Of a DNA stretch of 64,000 bases, positions 26,016-34,333 are shown in pieces. The DNA lies in the NCBI GenBank assembly GCA_040752975.1, contig JBFMHF010000005.1:1-64000 (forward strand). The letters run 5' to 3'. The notes beneath the pieces were generated by a model. The model saw only the letters and a program-made list of their open reading frames with translations. It was not told the origin of the DNA and did not search any database. Numbering within the stretch: position 1 is the first letter of the stretch; each line of letters starts with the position of its first letter. The translations under genes and the position numbers were made by a program. Origin of the DNA: JADLDB01 sp040752975 (lineage in GTDB: Bacteria > Myxococcota > Myxococcia > Myxococcales > Myxococcaceae).

Positions 26016-26059
26016 GCGGGAGATGCCTGGGCCGTTTCACCTGGCAGGCGGGCCGCTCT

Positions 26060-26213
26060 GAGTGTTCGCCAGGCGCCCTCGGAGTGTTCGCCAGGTGCCC
26101 TCGGAGTGTTCGCCAAGTGCCCTCGGAGTGTTCGCCAAGTGCCCTCAGGGTGTTCGCCAAGTGCCCTCGACGTGTTCGCCAGGTGCCCTCGGAGTGTTCG
26201 CCAGGTGCCCTCG
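26060..26213 (+). repeat. 22-bp minisatellite, seven copies
   Basis: Seven head-to-tail copies of a 22-bp unit, consensus GAGTGTTCGCCAGGTGCCCT then CG, run without spacers, with a degenerate eighth copy to 26235. Variants are few (C/T at position 15, A/G at position 13, AC or GG for GA at the start). Because 22 is not a multiple of three and no phase contains a stop, all six frames are open. It lies between an ABC importer operon and a secreted-protein gene that starts 98 bp downstream. The rest of 26016-26311 holds no gene that I can see. Confidence 0.93.
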
Positions 26214-26311
26214 ACGTGCCAGCCAGCGAGGGCAGGCAGACACCGGCCCTTGCTTCCTCCGCGCGGGGAACACGATGCTCCTGCCGGTTGTCTCGCCCGC
26301 CGGAGAGCTAC

Positions 26312-27343
26312 ATGAGCCGAACGCTCTGGATTGCCGCCACCCTGCTCGCGCCGCTCGCGGGGTGGGCGTACCCGATTGCCCCGCAGACGCTCTGGGACCT
26401 GACGCAGCAGGCCGAGTTGGTTGTGCTCGCCCACGTCGAGGCCGTCGAGCAGTGGGAAAGTGTGGACGGCGACCGGAACTCATCCCACGTCGCGCGCCTG
26501 AGAATCCTCGAGACCTGGAAGGGCCTCGCGGCGAAAGGCGTCGCCGTCCGCTTCAACCCGAACGTCATCTGCCCCGCCCCGGCGTCGTACGTCGAGGGTC
26601 GCCGCGTGGTCGCCTTTCTCAGCCGAGACGGCAAGGGCTGGTTCACGGTGGGGCGGTCCTACGGCACCCGGTACCCGGAGGATGTCCGGGAAGAAACCGA
26701 GTTGGCCACCGTGGTGAAGGCCGCCCTCGCCGCGCAACGTGCGAAGGCCCCACCACAGGACGGCGCGAAGAATCAACCACCTCCTCGGGCGACATTGAAC
26801 TGGGCGATGCTCGCGGTGAAGGGCCGCGCGACCCGGTGGGACGGGCTCTACGCGCTGCGCTCGGCGGCCGATCCCGCGCACGCCTTCTATGACCGGGACC
26901 GGGGCGAGGACGCGCCCCTGCCGGAGGAGACCCTGGAGCAGCTCGAGGCGATCTTCGTCGCGACGCCGTCCTACGACGAGACGCTCCCGCAGATGTTGCG
27001 GCTCCTGCAGGACCGCAAGAGCGCCGCGATCACGCAGGCCGGGGTGGACGCGCTGGAGACGGTGCTGCACAACTCGTCCGCGCCGTGGTGGACGGACGAG
27101 GTGCTGGACCTGCTGGCTGAGCGCCTCGCCGGCCCGAAGCCGCCTCCGGTGGTCCCCGCGGATCCGCTGGAGGCCGAGATGGCGCACGTGCTGCGCGGGC
27201 GCGGCGAGACGAAGGAGGCGCGCGACGAGCGCCTCCAGTCCTCGTGGGACGCTTTCAAGAAGCGGCACGGCCTCGAGCCCCGCCTCCGCGACGACTACGT
27301 GCGCACGAAGCACACCGGCACCGGCGCGCAGACGCCTCTCTGA
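26312..27343 (+). CDS. Exported protein of unknown function
   Basis: This protein of 343 residues has a signal peptide (MSRTLWIAATLLAPLAGWA) and GGAGAG six bases before the ATG. Residues 25-150 read ELVVLAHVEAVEQ, RILETWKGLAAKG, VICPAPASYVEGRRVVAFL, which recalls the NTR/TIMP-like fold used by several bacterial secreted proteins (a strand, a WKG turn, one Cys, then a GxRxxxFL strand). The rest is helical and charged, with no motif that I recognise. I do not assign a function. It is the first gene after the minisatellite and stands alone before the M61 peptidase gene. Confidence 0.75.
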   Translation: MSRTLWIAATLLAPLAGWAYPIAPQTLWDLTQQAELVVLAHVEAVEQWESVDGDRNSSHVARLRILETWKGLAAKGVAVRFNPNVICPAPASYVEGRRVVAFLSRDGKGWFTVGRSYGTRYPEDVREETELATVVKAALAAQRAKAPPQDGAKNQPPPRATLNWAMLAVKGRATRWDGLYALRSAADPAHAFYDRDRGEDAPLPEETLEQLEAIFVATPSYDETLPQMLRLLQDRKSAAITQAGVDALETVLHNSSAPWWTDEVLDLLAERLAGPKPPPVVPADPLEAEMAHVLRGRGETKEARDERLQSSWDAFKKRHGLEPRLRDDYVRTKHTGTGAQTPL

Positions 27344-27385
27344 GTGGCTTGACCCGGGGCCCGGCGGGTGCGAACCAGCCGCCCC

Positions 27386-29176
27386 ATGTCTGCGCCGATC
27401 CGCTACCGCGTCTCGATGCCCCGGCCCCACTCGCACCTCTTCGAGGTGGAGGCCTCCTTCCCACCCGCGGGAGAGACGCTGACCGTCTGCCTCCCGGTGT
27501 GGACGCCGGGCAGCTACCTGGTGCGCGAGTACGCGCGCCACGTGCAGGAGTTCAAGGTGGTGGACGAGGCCGGCTTCTCCGTGCCCTTCGAGCGGGCGGA
27601 CAAGCGCAGCTTCCTCATCCGCGCCGCCAACAAGCCGGTGCGCTGCGTCTACAAGGTGTACGCGAACGAGCTCACCGTGCGCACCAGCCACCTCGACGGC
27701 ACGCACGGCTACTTCAACGGGGCGACGCTCTTCTTCTACGCGGAGGTGCTGCGGCGCGCAGAGCACCGCGTCACCGTCGAGCCCTTCGCCGACTGGCGCG
27801 TCTCCGTGGCGTTGCCCATGTCCGGCCGGGAGTACGTCGCGCGCGACTACGACGAATTGGTGGACTCGCCCTTCGAGGTGGGCCCGCACACGCCGATCCC
27901 CTTCACCGCCGCCGGCGTGCCGCACGAGGTCGTCCTCTGGGGTGAGCCGCAGCTCGACGAGAAGAAGCTGGTCGCCGACTTCACCAGGCTGATCGAGACG
28001 GAGGCGACGATGTTCGGCGGCCTGCCCATGCAGCGCTACGTCTTCATCGTGCACGCCACCGACAAGGGCCGCGGCGGCCTCGAGCACAAGGCGTCCACCG
28101 TGCTGCTCTTCCCGCGCAGCGGCTTCTCGTCGCCCAAGGGCTGGGAGGACTTCCTCACCCTGGCCGCGCACGAGTACTTCCACCTGTGGAACGTGAAGCG
28201 GGTGAAGCCGCGACGCCTGGTGCCCTTCGACTACGCCCAGGAGAACTACACGCAGCTGCTCTGGTGGTTCGAGGGCTGCACCAGCTACTACGACAACCTC
28301 GTCACGCGCCGCGCGGGGCTGATGACGGCTCCCCGCTACCTGACGCGCCTGGGCGAGTCCTTCACCTCGCTCCACACCACGCCGGGCCGCCTGGTGCTGC
28401 CGCTGGTGGACGCGTCGATGATCGCCTGGACCAAGCACTACCGGCCCGACGAGAACACCCCCAACACCGCGGTCAGCTACTACCTGAAGGGCGAGCTGGT
28501 CTGCGCGCTGCTCGATCTCACGATTCGCCAGGCGACGAAGGACGAGAGGAGCCTCGACGACGTGCAGCGGCTCTTGTGGAAGCGCTTTGGCGACGAGTCA
28601 GGCGTACCCGAAGACGGCGTGGAGGCCGCGGCGCAGGAGGTGGCCGGCATCAACCTCAAGCCCTTCTTCGATCGCGCGCTGCGGAGCGTCGACGAGCTGG
28701 ATCTGTCCGTCCTTTCGCACGTGGGCCTGGAGGCGAAGTTCCGGCCTCGGGAGTCCACCGGCGACAAGGGCGGCACGCCGCCGCGCAACAAGGGCGAGAA
28801 GAACCCGGGCTACCTGGGCGTGGCGACGAAGGGCTCTTCCACCATCGCCACGGTGTTCGACGGCTCCCCCGCGATGCAAGCCGGCATCTACGCCGACGAC
28901 GAGGTGGTCGCGCTCGACGGCTTCAAGTGCGACGCGGGGCAGCTCCTCTCGCGCTGCGAGGACAAGAGGCCCGGCGAGACGGTGAAGCTGACCCTCTTCC
29001 GGAGAGATCGCCTGCTCGAGGTGCCGGTGGTGCTGGGCGCGCGGCCCGCCGACGCGGTGTGGCTGGCGCGGGTGGAGAACCCCACCGACGCGCAGAAGGC
29101 CGCGTACCAGGCCTGGCTGGGCGCCCCCTGGGACGCTGACGCCGCCCCCGTTGAAACCGCCGGACGAGGGGTGTAG
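27386..29176 (+). CDS. M61-family metallopeptidase with PDZ domain
   Basis: This protein of about 596 residues is an aminopeptidase-like zinc enzyme of family M61 (glycyl aminopeptidase). The N-terminal beta domain (RYRVSMPRPHSHLFEVEA, WTPGSYLVREYARHVQEF) precedes the catalytic part with HEYFHLWNVKR at about residues 262-272. The HExxH zinc ligands are followed by the third ligand Glu in WFEGCTSYY. A PDZ domain (YLGVATKGSSTIATVFDGSPAMQAGIY region) lies near residues 475-550. No clear signal peptide is seen from ATG 27386, so it is probably cytoplasmic. GTG 27368 would add six residues. Confidence 0.92.
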   Translation: MSAPIRYRVSMPRPHSHLFEVEASFPPAGETLTVCLPVWTPGSYLVREYARHVQEFKVVDEAGFSVPFERADKRSFLIRAANKPVRCVYKVYANELTVRTSHLDGTHGYFNGATLFFYAEVLRRAEHRVTVEPFADWRVSVALPMSGREYVARDYDELVDSPFEVGPHTPIPFTAAGVPHEVVLWGEPQLDEKKLVADFTRLIETEATMFGGLPMQRYVFIVHATDKGRGGLEHKASTVLLFPRSGFSSPKGWEDFLTLAAHEYFHLWNVKRVKPRRLVPFDYAQENYTQLLWWFEGCTSYYDNLVTRRAGLMTAPRYLTRLGESFTSLHTTPGRLVLPLVDASMIAWTKHYRPDENTPNTAVSYYLKGELVCALLDLTIRQATKDERSLDDVQRLLWKRFGDESGVPEDGVEAAAQEVAGINLKPFFDRALRSVDELDLSVLSHVGLEAKFRPRESTGDKGGTPPRNKGEKNPGYLGVATKGSSTIATVFDGSPAMQAGIYADDEVVALDGFKCDAGQLLSRCEDKRPGETVKLTLFRRDRLLEVPVVLGARPADAVWLARVENPTDAQKAAYQAWLGAPWDADAAPVETAGRGV

Positions 29177-29188
29177 GTCGCTTCCCCC

Positions 29189-29575
29189 ATGCGCCTCCTC
29201 TGTGCCCTCGCGGTCCTGTCTCTCGCCTCCGTCTTCGCCGGCTGCAGCGGCTATGACGCCACGCTGCCCGACGGTGGCCGCGGCCGCGTCAACTGCGCGG
29301 AGATCGGCGCGAAGGTCCCGGTCACCGTCCTCGATAAGTCGGGCATGCCCCAGTACAACGCGGGCGTCGTCGTCACCTACCTCGCGACCAACGAAGAAGT
29401 GGTGCTGACCACCGATGGAGACGGCGTGGTGATCGTCACCGACAAGGGCCCGGGCATCGTCCGCGTACAGGGGCAGTTCAACGATCTGCGCACGCAGACG
29501 GCCGAGTTCACCTTCATCGGCGGCGAGTGCAGCTCGTCCGTCACCCCTCGCGCAGCCACCCTCCAGTTGCAGTAA
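29189..29575 (+). CDS. Small lipoprotein, Ig-like, function unknown
   Basis: This lipoprotein has 128 residues with signal peptide MRLLCALAVLSLASVFAGC. The mature part looks like one carboxypeptidase-regulatory or Ig-type beta domain: VPVTVLDKSGMPQYNAGVVV, LTTDGDGVVIV, GIVRVQGQFNDLR, then TLQLQ at the end. Two further Cys residues (NCAEIG and GECSSS) could form a disulphide. It lies 12 bp after the M61 gene and 12 bp before rnhB, so all three may share a transcript. No function is claimed. Confidence 0.8.
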   Translation: MRLLCALAVLSLASVFAGCSGYDATLPDGGRGRVNCAEIGAKVPVTVLDKSGMPQYNAGVVVTYLATNEEVVLTTDGDGVVIVTDKGPGIVRVQGQFNDLRTQTAEFTFIGGECSSSVTPRAATLQLQ

Positions 29576-29587
29576 CCCCTCGCCGAC

Positions 29588-30445
29588 GTGGCCCGCCGGT
29601 CCCCTCCGGAGTCCGCGCCGCTCGCCGAGCTGCGGCAGCGCTACCTGGTCGACGGCAGGAGCGTGCCGCGGCGCGTCCTCGCGCAGCTCGAGGAAGACGG
29701 CCGCCAGGGTGCGCAGGCGCTGCTCAAAGCGCTGAAGTCCCGCCAGGCGGAGAACCGCGCCGAGGGGCAGCGCCTGCGGCACATGCTCAAGTTCGAGACC
29801 CCGCTCTGGGAAGAGGGCTACGTGCACATCGCCGGCGTCGACGAGGCCGGGATGGCGCCGCTGGCCGGCCCCATCTGCGCGGGCGCGGCGATCCTCCCGC
29901 GTGGGTACAAGCTGAAGGACCTCGATGACTCCAAGAAGATCCTCGACGAAGGGAAACGCGAGGAGCTGGCCGAGGCCGTCAAGCGCGACGCCATCGCCTG
30001 GGCGGTCGGCTGGGCGTCGCTCGAGGACATCGACACGCTGAACATCTACCACGCAGGGCTTCTCGCGATGCGCCGCGCGGTGGAAGGCCTGTCCGTCACG
30101 CCCGACTACGTGCTGGTGGACGCGCGGAAGATCCCCGGCATTCCCCAGCCGCAGCGCGGCATCATCAAGGGCGACGCGCAGAGCCTGTCCATCGCCGCGG
30201 GCGCCATCCTCGCCAAGACGACGAGAGATCGGCTCCTCCACGAGTGGGACGCGAAGTACCCCGGCTATGGCTTCGCCTCCCACAAGGGCTACCCCACCCC
30301 GGAGCACCTCGACGCGATCGCGCGCCTGGGCGTGCTGGAGATCCACCGGAAGAGCTTCGCCCCCATCAAGAAGGCCCTGGGGCTGCTCCCCGAGCAGGAG
30401 GAGCTCTTCGAGCTGGCCCCGGTGAAGAGGGCCGCCCGACGGTGA
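29588..30445 (+). CDS. rnhB: Ribonuclease HII with altered GRG motif
   Basis: This protein of 285 residues degrades RNA in RNA-DNA hybrids and removes single ribonucleotides from DNA. The four catalytic acids are in place: D85 and E86 (GVDEAG), the Asp of VLVDARKIPG, and the Asp of AKTTRD. The family's next motif is normally GRG, which contacts the ribose 2'-OH, but here residues 88-90 read G-M-A. The first 77 residues are a charged helical extension absent from the E. coli enzyme. GTG 29588 is the start. Its stop overlaps the next gene's GTG (GTGA), indicating coupling. Confidence 0.92.
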   Translation: MARRSPPESAPLAELRQRYLVDGRSVPRRVLAQLEEDGRQGAQALLKALKSRQAENRAEGQRLRHMLKFETPLWEEGYVHIAGVDEAGMAPLAGPICAGAAILPRGYKLKDLDDSKKILDEGKREELAEAVKRDAIAWAVGWASLEDIDTLNIYHAGLLAMRRAVEGLSVTPDYVLVDARKIPGIPQPQRGIIKGDAQSLSIAAGAILAKTTRDRLLHEWDAKYPGYGFASHKGYPTPEHLDAIARLGVLEIHRKSFAPIKKALGLLPEQEELFELAPVKRAARR

Positions 30446-31074
30446 GCGCCGACGTCGAGATCGACGTCTGGCTGAAGGAGGCCGGCTTCGCGCTTCCCGA
30501 CGTGAAGAAGCAGGCCCGCGCCGCGCTGGAGGAGGCCGGCCTCACGCGTCCGGGGAAGTCGCGCTTGTCCACCGAGAAGCTCGCCCGCGCCCAGGCCACG
30601 CTGAGCGCGCGGTTCTTCCTTCACTGCGCCACGCCGGAGTGCGTGTCCTTCGCGAAGGCGTCGGGGAAGGAGCCCGTGCGCTGCGAGCCCAAGGGCACCT
30701 GCCAGCGGTGCGGAGGCTCCGACAACCAGCGCGCCGCGAGGGATCTCCTCGAGGCCTGCCGACTGCGCGGGTACTCGAAGCTCGTCATCGTCGGAGGATC
30801 TCCATCGGTCCGTGAGGAGCTGCTGCGCCTCGTCGGCGCCGCCATCGAGCTCCGCCTGGTGGACGGCACGAAGGCCCGGCCCATCGAGCAGGCGAAGGCG
30901 GATCTCGCGTGGGCAGACGTGGTGCTGCTCTGGGGATCCACCGAGCTCCACCACAAGGTGTCCAACCAGTACCAGGACTCCGCGCAGGGTGCGGCGAGGA
31001 AGAAGCTCGTGCACGTGCCGAAGCGGGGCATCGCCCAGTTGCTCTCCGGCGCTGTCGAGCACCTGCGGCGGTGA
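30442..31074 (+). CDS. Zinc-finger / DUF2325-like protein
   Basis: This protein of 210 residues is translationally coupled to rnhB (GTGA overlap). Residues 1-55 are helical. Residues 56-95 hold a Cys cluster (HCATPECVSF, CEPKGTCQRCGGS) that could bind zinc. The C-terminal half is a small Rossmann-like domain (KLVIVGGSPSVREELL, DVVLLWGSTELHHKVSNQY, KLVHVPKRGIAQLL) close to DUF2325, a family of unknown function. The fold suggests nucleotide or RNA binding. The coupling to RNase HII hints at nucleic-acid metabolism, but that is inference. Confidence 0.75.
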   Translation: MSADVEIDVWLKEAGFALPDVKKQARAALEEAGLTRPGKSRLSTEKLARAQATLSARFFLHCATPECVSFAKASGKEPVRCEPKGTCQRCGGSDNQRAARDLLEACRLRGYSKLVIVGGSPSVREELLRLVGAAIELRLVDGTKARPIEQAKADLAWADVVLLWGSTELHHKVSNQYQDSAQGAARKKLVHVPKRGIAQLLSGAVEHLRR

Positions 31075-31091
31075 GTCGGGGCTACTTCCCT

Positions 31092-31694
31092 TCACCCCGG
31101 CCCTCTCCCGCGCTGGGGGAGAGGGAGGATTTTCGCCAGCATCGCCCGGAAGGCGGCGCCGCGGTGCGAGACGGCGGACTTCTCGTCGCGCGTCAGCTCC
31201 GCCATCGTCTTGCCGTTGGGCAGCTCGAAGACGGGATCGTACCCGAAGCCGTTGGCGCCCCGCGGCGCGTCGATGATCCGCCCCTCGCAGGTGCCTCGGG
31301 TGAAGGTCTCCTTTCCGTCCGGGGTCGCCAGGCACAGCGCGCACACGAAGCGGGCCGTGCGCTGGGAGCTCGGCACGTCCTTCAGCTCGCCCAGCAGCTT
31401 CGCGATCCGGTCGCCGTCCGTCCCCGGCGCATAGCGGGCGGACTGCACGCCCGGCCGCCCATCCAGCGCGTCCACGCACAGCCCCGAGTCGTCAGCCAGG
31501 GCCAGCAGTCCCGTCGCCTCCGCGAAGGCGTGCGCCTTCTTCGCCGCGTTGCCCTCGAAGGTGGGCTGGTCCTCTTCCACTTCCGGGACGTCCGGGAAGT
31601 CCGCCGCGCTCTTGACGATCCACCCCGGCCCCAGCAGCGCCTCGAGCTCCTTCTTCTTGCCCGGGTTCGACGTCGCGAAGACCAGCGTCCGCAT
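31092..31694 (-). CDS. rdgB: XTP/dITP diphosphatase (RdgB/HAM1)
   Basis: This protein of 200 residues removes dITP, dXTP and related damaged nucleotides by hydrolysing them to monophosphates and pyrophosphate. The family motifs are clear: FATSNPGKKKELEALL at the start, EGNAAKKAHAFAE, LALADDSGLCVDAL with the catalytic acids, GRPGVQSARY, GFGYDPVF, and KSAVSHRGAAF. The last residues (LPLPQRGRGPG) fall in a repeat-like hairpin and replace the normal end. Its ATG overlaps the rph stop (TGATG), so the two form one operon. Confidence 0.95.
   Translation of the reverse strand: MRTLVFATSNPGKKKELEALLGPGWIVKSAADFPDVPEVEEDQPTFEGNAAKKAHAFAEATGLLALADDSGLCVDALDGRPGVQSARYAPGTDGDRIAKLLGELKDVPSSQRTARFVCALCLATPDGKETFTRGTCEGRIIDAPRGANGFGYDPVFELPNGKTMAELTRDEKSAVSHRGAAFRAMLAKILPLPQRGRGPG
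31101..31134 (+). terminator. REP-like hairpin between convergent genes
   Basis: A 9-bp perfect stem (CCCTCTCCC 31101-31109 with 31117-31125) and a seven-base loop are followed by AGGATTTT. It sits 27 bp after the DUF2325-like gene and could end that transcript. It also encodes the last residues of RdgB on the other strand. The sequence resembles widespread CCCTCTCCC/GGGAGAGGG repeats seen between genes in many proteobacteria. Confidence 0.5.
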
Positions 31695-32407
31695 CAGCCG
31701 AGGACCTGCTTCTGCAGCGCCACCAGCTTCTCGATGGCCGCCGTCCCCGCGTCCAGCATCTTGTCCAGCCGCGTGCGATCGAAGTGCCCGTTCTCGGCTG
31801 TGCCCTGCACCTCCACCAACCGGCCGCCCTCGAGCGACACGATGTTCAAGTCCACCTCGGCCGTGGAGTCCTCCTCGTAGTCGAGGTCCACCACCACGTC
31901 TCCCTTCACCACGCCCACGGAGATCGCCGCCACGTTCGTCACCGGGGGGAGCTGCGACATGGTGCCCTTCTTCTTCAGCTTCCGTAAGGCGAGCACCATC
32001 GCCACCCACGCGCCGGTGATCGACGCGGTGCGCGTGCCGCCGTCTGCCTGCACCACGTCGCAGTCCAGCGTCAGCGTCCGGGGGCCCAGCGCCTTGAGAT
32101 CGATGCTCGCCCGGAGCGCCCGGCCGATGAGCCGCTGGATCTCCAGCGTGCGCCCACCCTGCTTCCCCTGCGCCGCCTCGCGCTTCATTCGATCATGCGT
32201 GGCGCGCGGCAGCATGCCGTACTCGGCCGTCACCCAACCCCCGCCGGTGCCGAAGACGTGAGGAGGCACCTTCTCGTCGACGCTGCACGTCACCAGCACC
32301 TTCGTGTCGCCGAACTCCACCTGGCAGCTGCCCTCGGCGTGCTTGTTGACCCCGGGGGTGAGGGTGACCGGCCGTGCGTCGAGGGCGCCGCGGTTGAAGG
32401 ATCGCAT
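31694..32407 (-). CDS. rph: Ribonuclease PH
   Basis: This phosphorolytic 3'-5' exoribonuclease of 237 residues trims tRNA precursors. MRSFNRGALDARPV, AEGSCQVEFGDTKVLVTCSV, GWVTAEYGMLPRATHDRM, RTLTLDCDVVQADGGTRTASITGA and DLDYEEDSTAEVDLN are the expected blocks, and the length is normal. It lies upstream of rdgB, a pairing found in many bacteria, and 22 bp downstream of the amidase gene on the same strand. Confidence 0.96.
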   Translation of the reverse strand: MRSFNRGALDARPVTLTPGVNKHAEGSCQVEFGDTKVLVTCSVDEKVPPHVFGTGGGWVTAEYGMLPRATHDRMKREAAQGKQGGRTLEIQRLIGRALRASIDLKALGPRTLTLDCDVVQADGGTRTASITGAWVAMVLALRKLKKKGTMSQLPPVTNVAAISVGVVKGDVVVDLDYEEDSTAEVDLNIVSLEGGRLVEVQGTAENGHFDRTRLDKMLDAGTAAIEKLVALQKQVLG

Positions 32408-32429
32408 GGGCGACCCTCTAGCACAGGCG

Positions 32430-33188
32430 CTACTCCTTCTGGCCGTCGCGCGCCGTCACCTGGCGCAGGAAGCCCGTCACGCCGCGGGTGATCGCCGCCG
32501 CCAGCGTGGCCTGGTACTCGTCTTCGGCCAGCCGCCTGCCCTCTTTCGGGTGCGAGATGAAGCCGACCTCCACCAGCACCGCGGGCGCCTCGAGGCCCAT
32601 CAGCACGTAGAAGGGCGCCTGCTGCACGCCGCGATCGACGGCGCCGGTGGCCTCGATCAACGCCTCGTGGACGGCGTACGCCAGCCGGCTCGAGTCGTGG
32701 TGGGCCTCGGAGCGCTGCAGATCCGCGAGGATGAAGGACAGCGTGTCGCCGGCCGCCCCCTTCGGTTGTCCCCCGACTTCGGCGTTCTCCCGCGCCGCCA
32801 CCTTCTTCGCCTGCTCGCCCGAGGCTGCGGCCGACAGGAAGTACGTCTCGATGCCCTCGTTGATGAGCCGCTGCTGCTGCGTCGGCATCGAGTTCGCGTG
32901 GATGGACAGGAAGATGTCGGGCTTCTTGCCGTTGGCCAGGTTGACGCGCTCGGACAGCTGCACCAGGGCGTCGCGGTCGCGGGTGAGGACGACGGTGGCG
33001 CCCAGCTCGTCCTCCAGCGCCTTCTTCACCTTCTTCGCCAGCGCCAACGCGAGGTTCTTCTCCTTCAGCCCGGCCGGAGATGACGCGCCACCTTGCTCTC
33101 CGCCGTGCCCGGGGTCGAGGACGATCACCGGCCCGCCCGCAAACGCGGGGACGGCGAGCAGCGCGAGGAGGACGAGGGACGAGCGCAA
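32430..33188 (-). CDS. N-acetylmuramoyl-L-alanine amidase (Amidase_3)
   Basis: This exported protein of 252 residues cleaves the bond between MurNAc and the stem peptide. The Amidase_3 zinc ligands are visible: the His of VLDPGHGG, the Glu of LKEKNLALALA, the His of FLSIHANS, and the late catalytic Glu in VLVEVGFISHP. The start is taken as TTG 33188, which gives signal peptide MRSSLVLLALLAVPAFA and leaves 28 bp to the selD stop. No ATG or GTG in frame gives a better signal. It has no extra binding domain. Confidence 0.9.
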   Translation of the reverse strand: MRSSLVLLALLAVPAFAGGPVIVLDPGHGGEQGGASSPAGLKEKNLALALAKKVKKALEDELGATVVLTRDRDALVQLSERVNLANGKKPDIFLSIHANSMPTQQQRLINEGIETYFLSAAASGEQAKKVAARENAEVGGQPKGAAGDTLSFILADLQRSEAHHDSSRLAYAVHEALIEATGAVDRGVQQAPFYVLMGLEAPAVLVEVGFISHPKEGRRLAEDEYQATLAAAITRGVTGFLRQVTARDGQKE

Positions 33189-33216
33189 CGAAACGAAGTG
33201 TACCCCCGCCGGAGGG

Positions 33217-34269
33217 CTACACCACTTCGACCCCCGGCTTTCCCTTCGACAGCCACCCGATCGCCCAGGCCCCGACACCCTTCTTCTCGAGCGCCCGCAG
33301 GGCCGTGGGCGCGGCCTTCTCTGGCACGGCCGCCAACAACCCTCCGTTCGTCTGGGCGTCGGCCAGCACGTGACGGATGGGCTCCGGCAGGCCTTCCGGG
33401 AAGCGCACCCACTTCTGCGCGTGGGCCAGGTTCGTCTTTGTCCCACCTGGCACCACCCCCTGCTCCGCCAGCGCGGGGATCTCCGGGAGCAGCGGGACGC
33501 GCTCGAGCTCCAGCGTCACGCGCAGCTTCGCCCCGCGCGCCACCTCGATGGAGTGCCCCAGCAGCCCGAAGCCCGTCACGTCCGTCAGGGCGTGCACCGG
33601 GAAGCGGCCGCTGGCGAACACCTCGCCAGCCGCCTTGTTCAGCGTGGCCATCTGGGCGGTGACGCGCTTGACGAGCGCCTTCGTGGCCACGCCCCGCTTG
33701 AGCGCGGTGGTGGCGATGCCGGTGCCGATGGGCTTGGTGAGGATCAGCACGTCCCCCGGCTTGCCGCCCGCGTTGGTGAGGATCTTCTTCGGGTGCACCA
33801 CGCCCGTCACCGCCATCCCGTACTTGGGCTCCGGCGACTGCACCGAGTGCCCCCCGAGGATGGGGATGCCCGCCTCCGTGGCCTTGTCCGCCCCGCCGGC
33901 GAGGATGGCCTTGAGGATCGACACCGGCAGCTCTTTCGGGAAGGCCACCAGGTTGAGCGCGAACAGGGCCTTTCCGCCCATCGCCCAGATGTCGCTCATC
34001 GCGTTGGCCGCGGCGATCTGCCCGAAGGCGTACGGGTCGTCGAGGACAGGCGGGAAGAAGTCCACCGTCTCCACCACCGCGAGATCCTTCGTGAGCCGGT
34101 AGACGGCGGCGTCGTCGCTCGTGTCGAAGCCCACCAGCGCGTCCTTCGCCTTCACCTTCGGCAGGCCAGCGAGCAGCTCGCCGAGGAGATCGGGCCGCAG
34201 CTTGGCCGCGCAGCCGGCGCACGAAGAGAGGGACGTCAGGCGGGGAAGTGCGTCGGGGATCGCGCTCAT
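33217..34269 (-). CDS. selD: Selenide, water dikinase
   Basis: This protein of 350 residues makes selenophosphate from selenide and ATP for selenocysteine or selenouridine synthesis. The N-terminal CAGCAAKL carries the catalytic Cys (not Sec) and Lys. Further markers are GFDTSDDAAVY, NAMSDIWAMGG, LTDVTGFGLLGH and the C-terminal DAQTNGGLL. The length is normal. No selA, selB, selenouridine synthase or tRNA-Sec gene lies in the window. It is followed on the same strand by the amidase gene. Confidence 0.95.
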   Translation of the reverse strand: MSAIPDALPRLTSLSSCAGCAAKLRPDLLGELLAGLPKVKAKDALVGFDTSDDAAVYRLTKDLAVVETVDFFPPVLDDPYAFGQIAAANAMSDIWAMGGKALFALNLVAFPKELPVSILKAILAGGADKATEAGIPILGGHSVQSPEPKYGMAVTGVVHPKKILTNAGGKPGDVLILTKPIGTGIATTALKRGVATKALVKRVTAQMATLNKAAGEVFASGRFPVHALTDVTGFGLLGHSIEVARGAKLRVTLELERVPLLPEIPALAEQGVVPGGTKTNLAHAQKWVRFPEGLPEPIRHVLADAQTNGGLLAAVPEKAAPTALRALEKKGVGAWAIGWLSKGKPGVEVV

Positions 34270-34333
34270 GGGCGCGTCATAACGAAAAACGCTCCGCCCG
34301 ACTCACCTCTCCTCCCCACGGAAGGAGGGGAGA

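Noticed and set aside
26060..26235. CRISPR array
   Set aside because: The 22-bp repeats are adjacent with no spacers, and no cas gene is near.
26016..26311. A protein read through the 22-bp minisatellite
   Set aside because: The unit is not a multiple of three and all six frames are open, so an open frame says nothing. No start with a ribosome binding site is seen there.
33217..34269. Selenocysteine in SelD or a neighbouring TGA-coded Sec
   Set aside because: SelD uses Cys in CAGCAAKL, and no in-frame TGA interrupting a recognisable family was found in the window.
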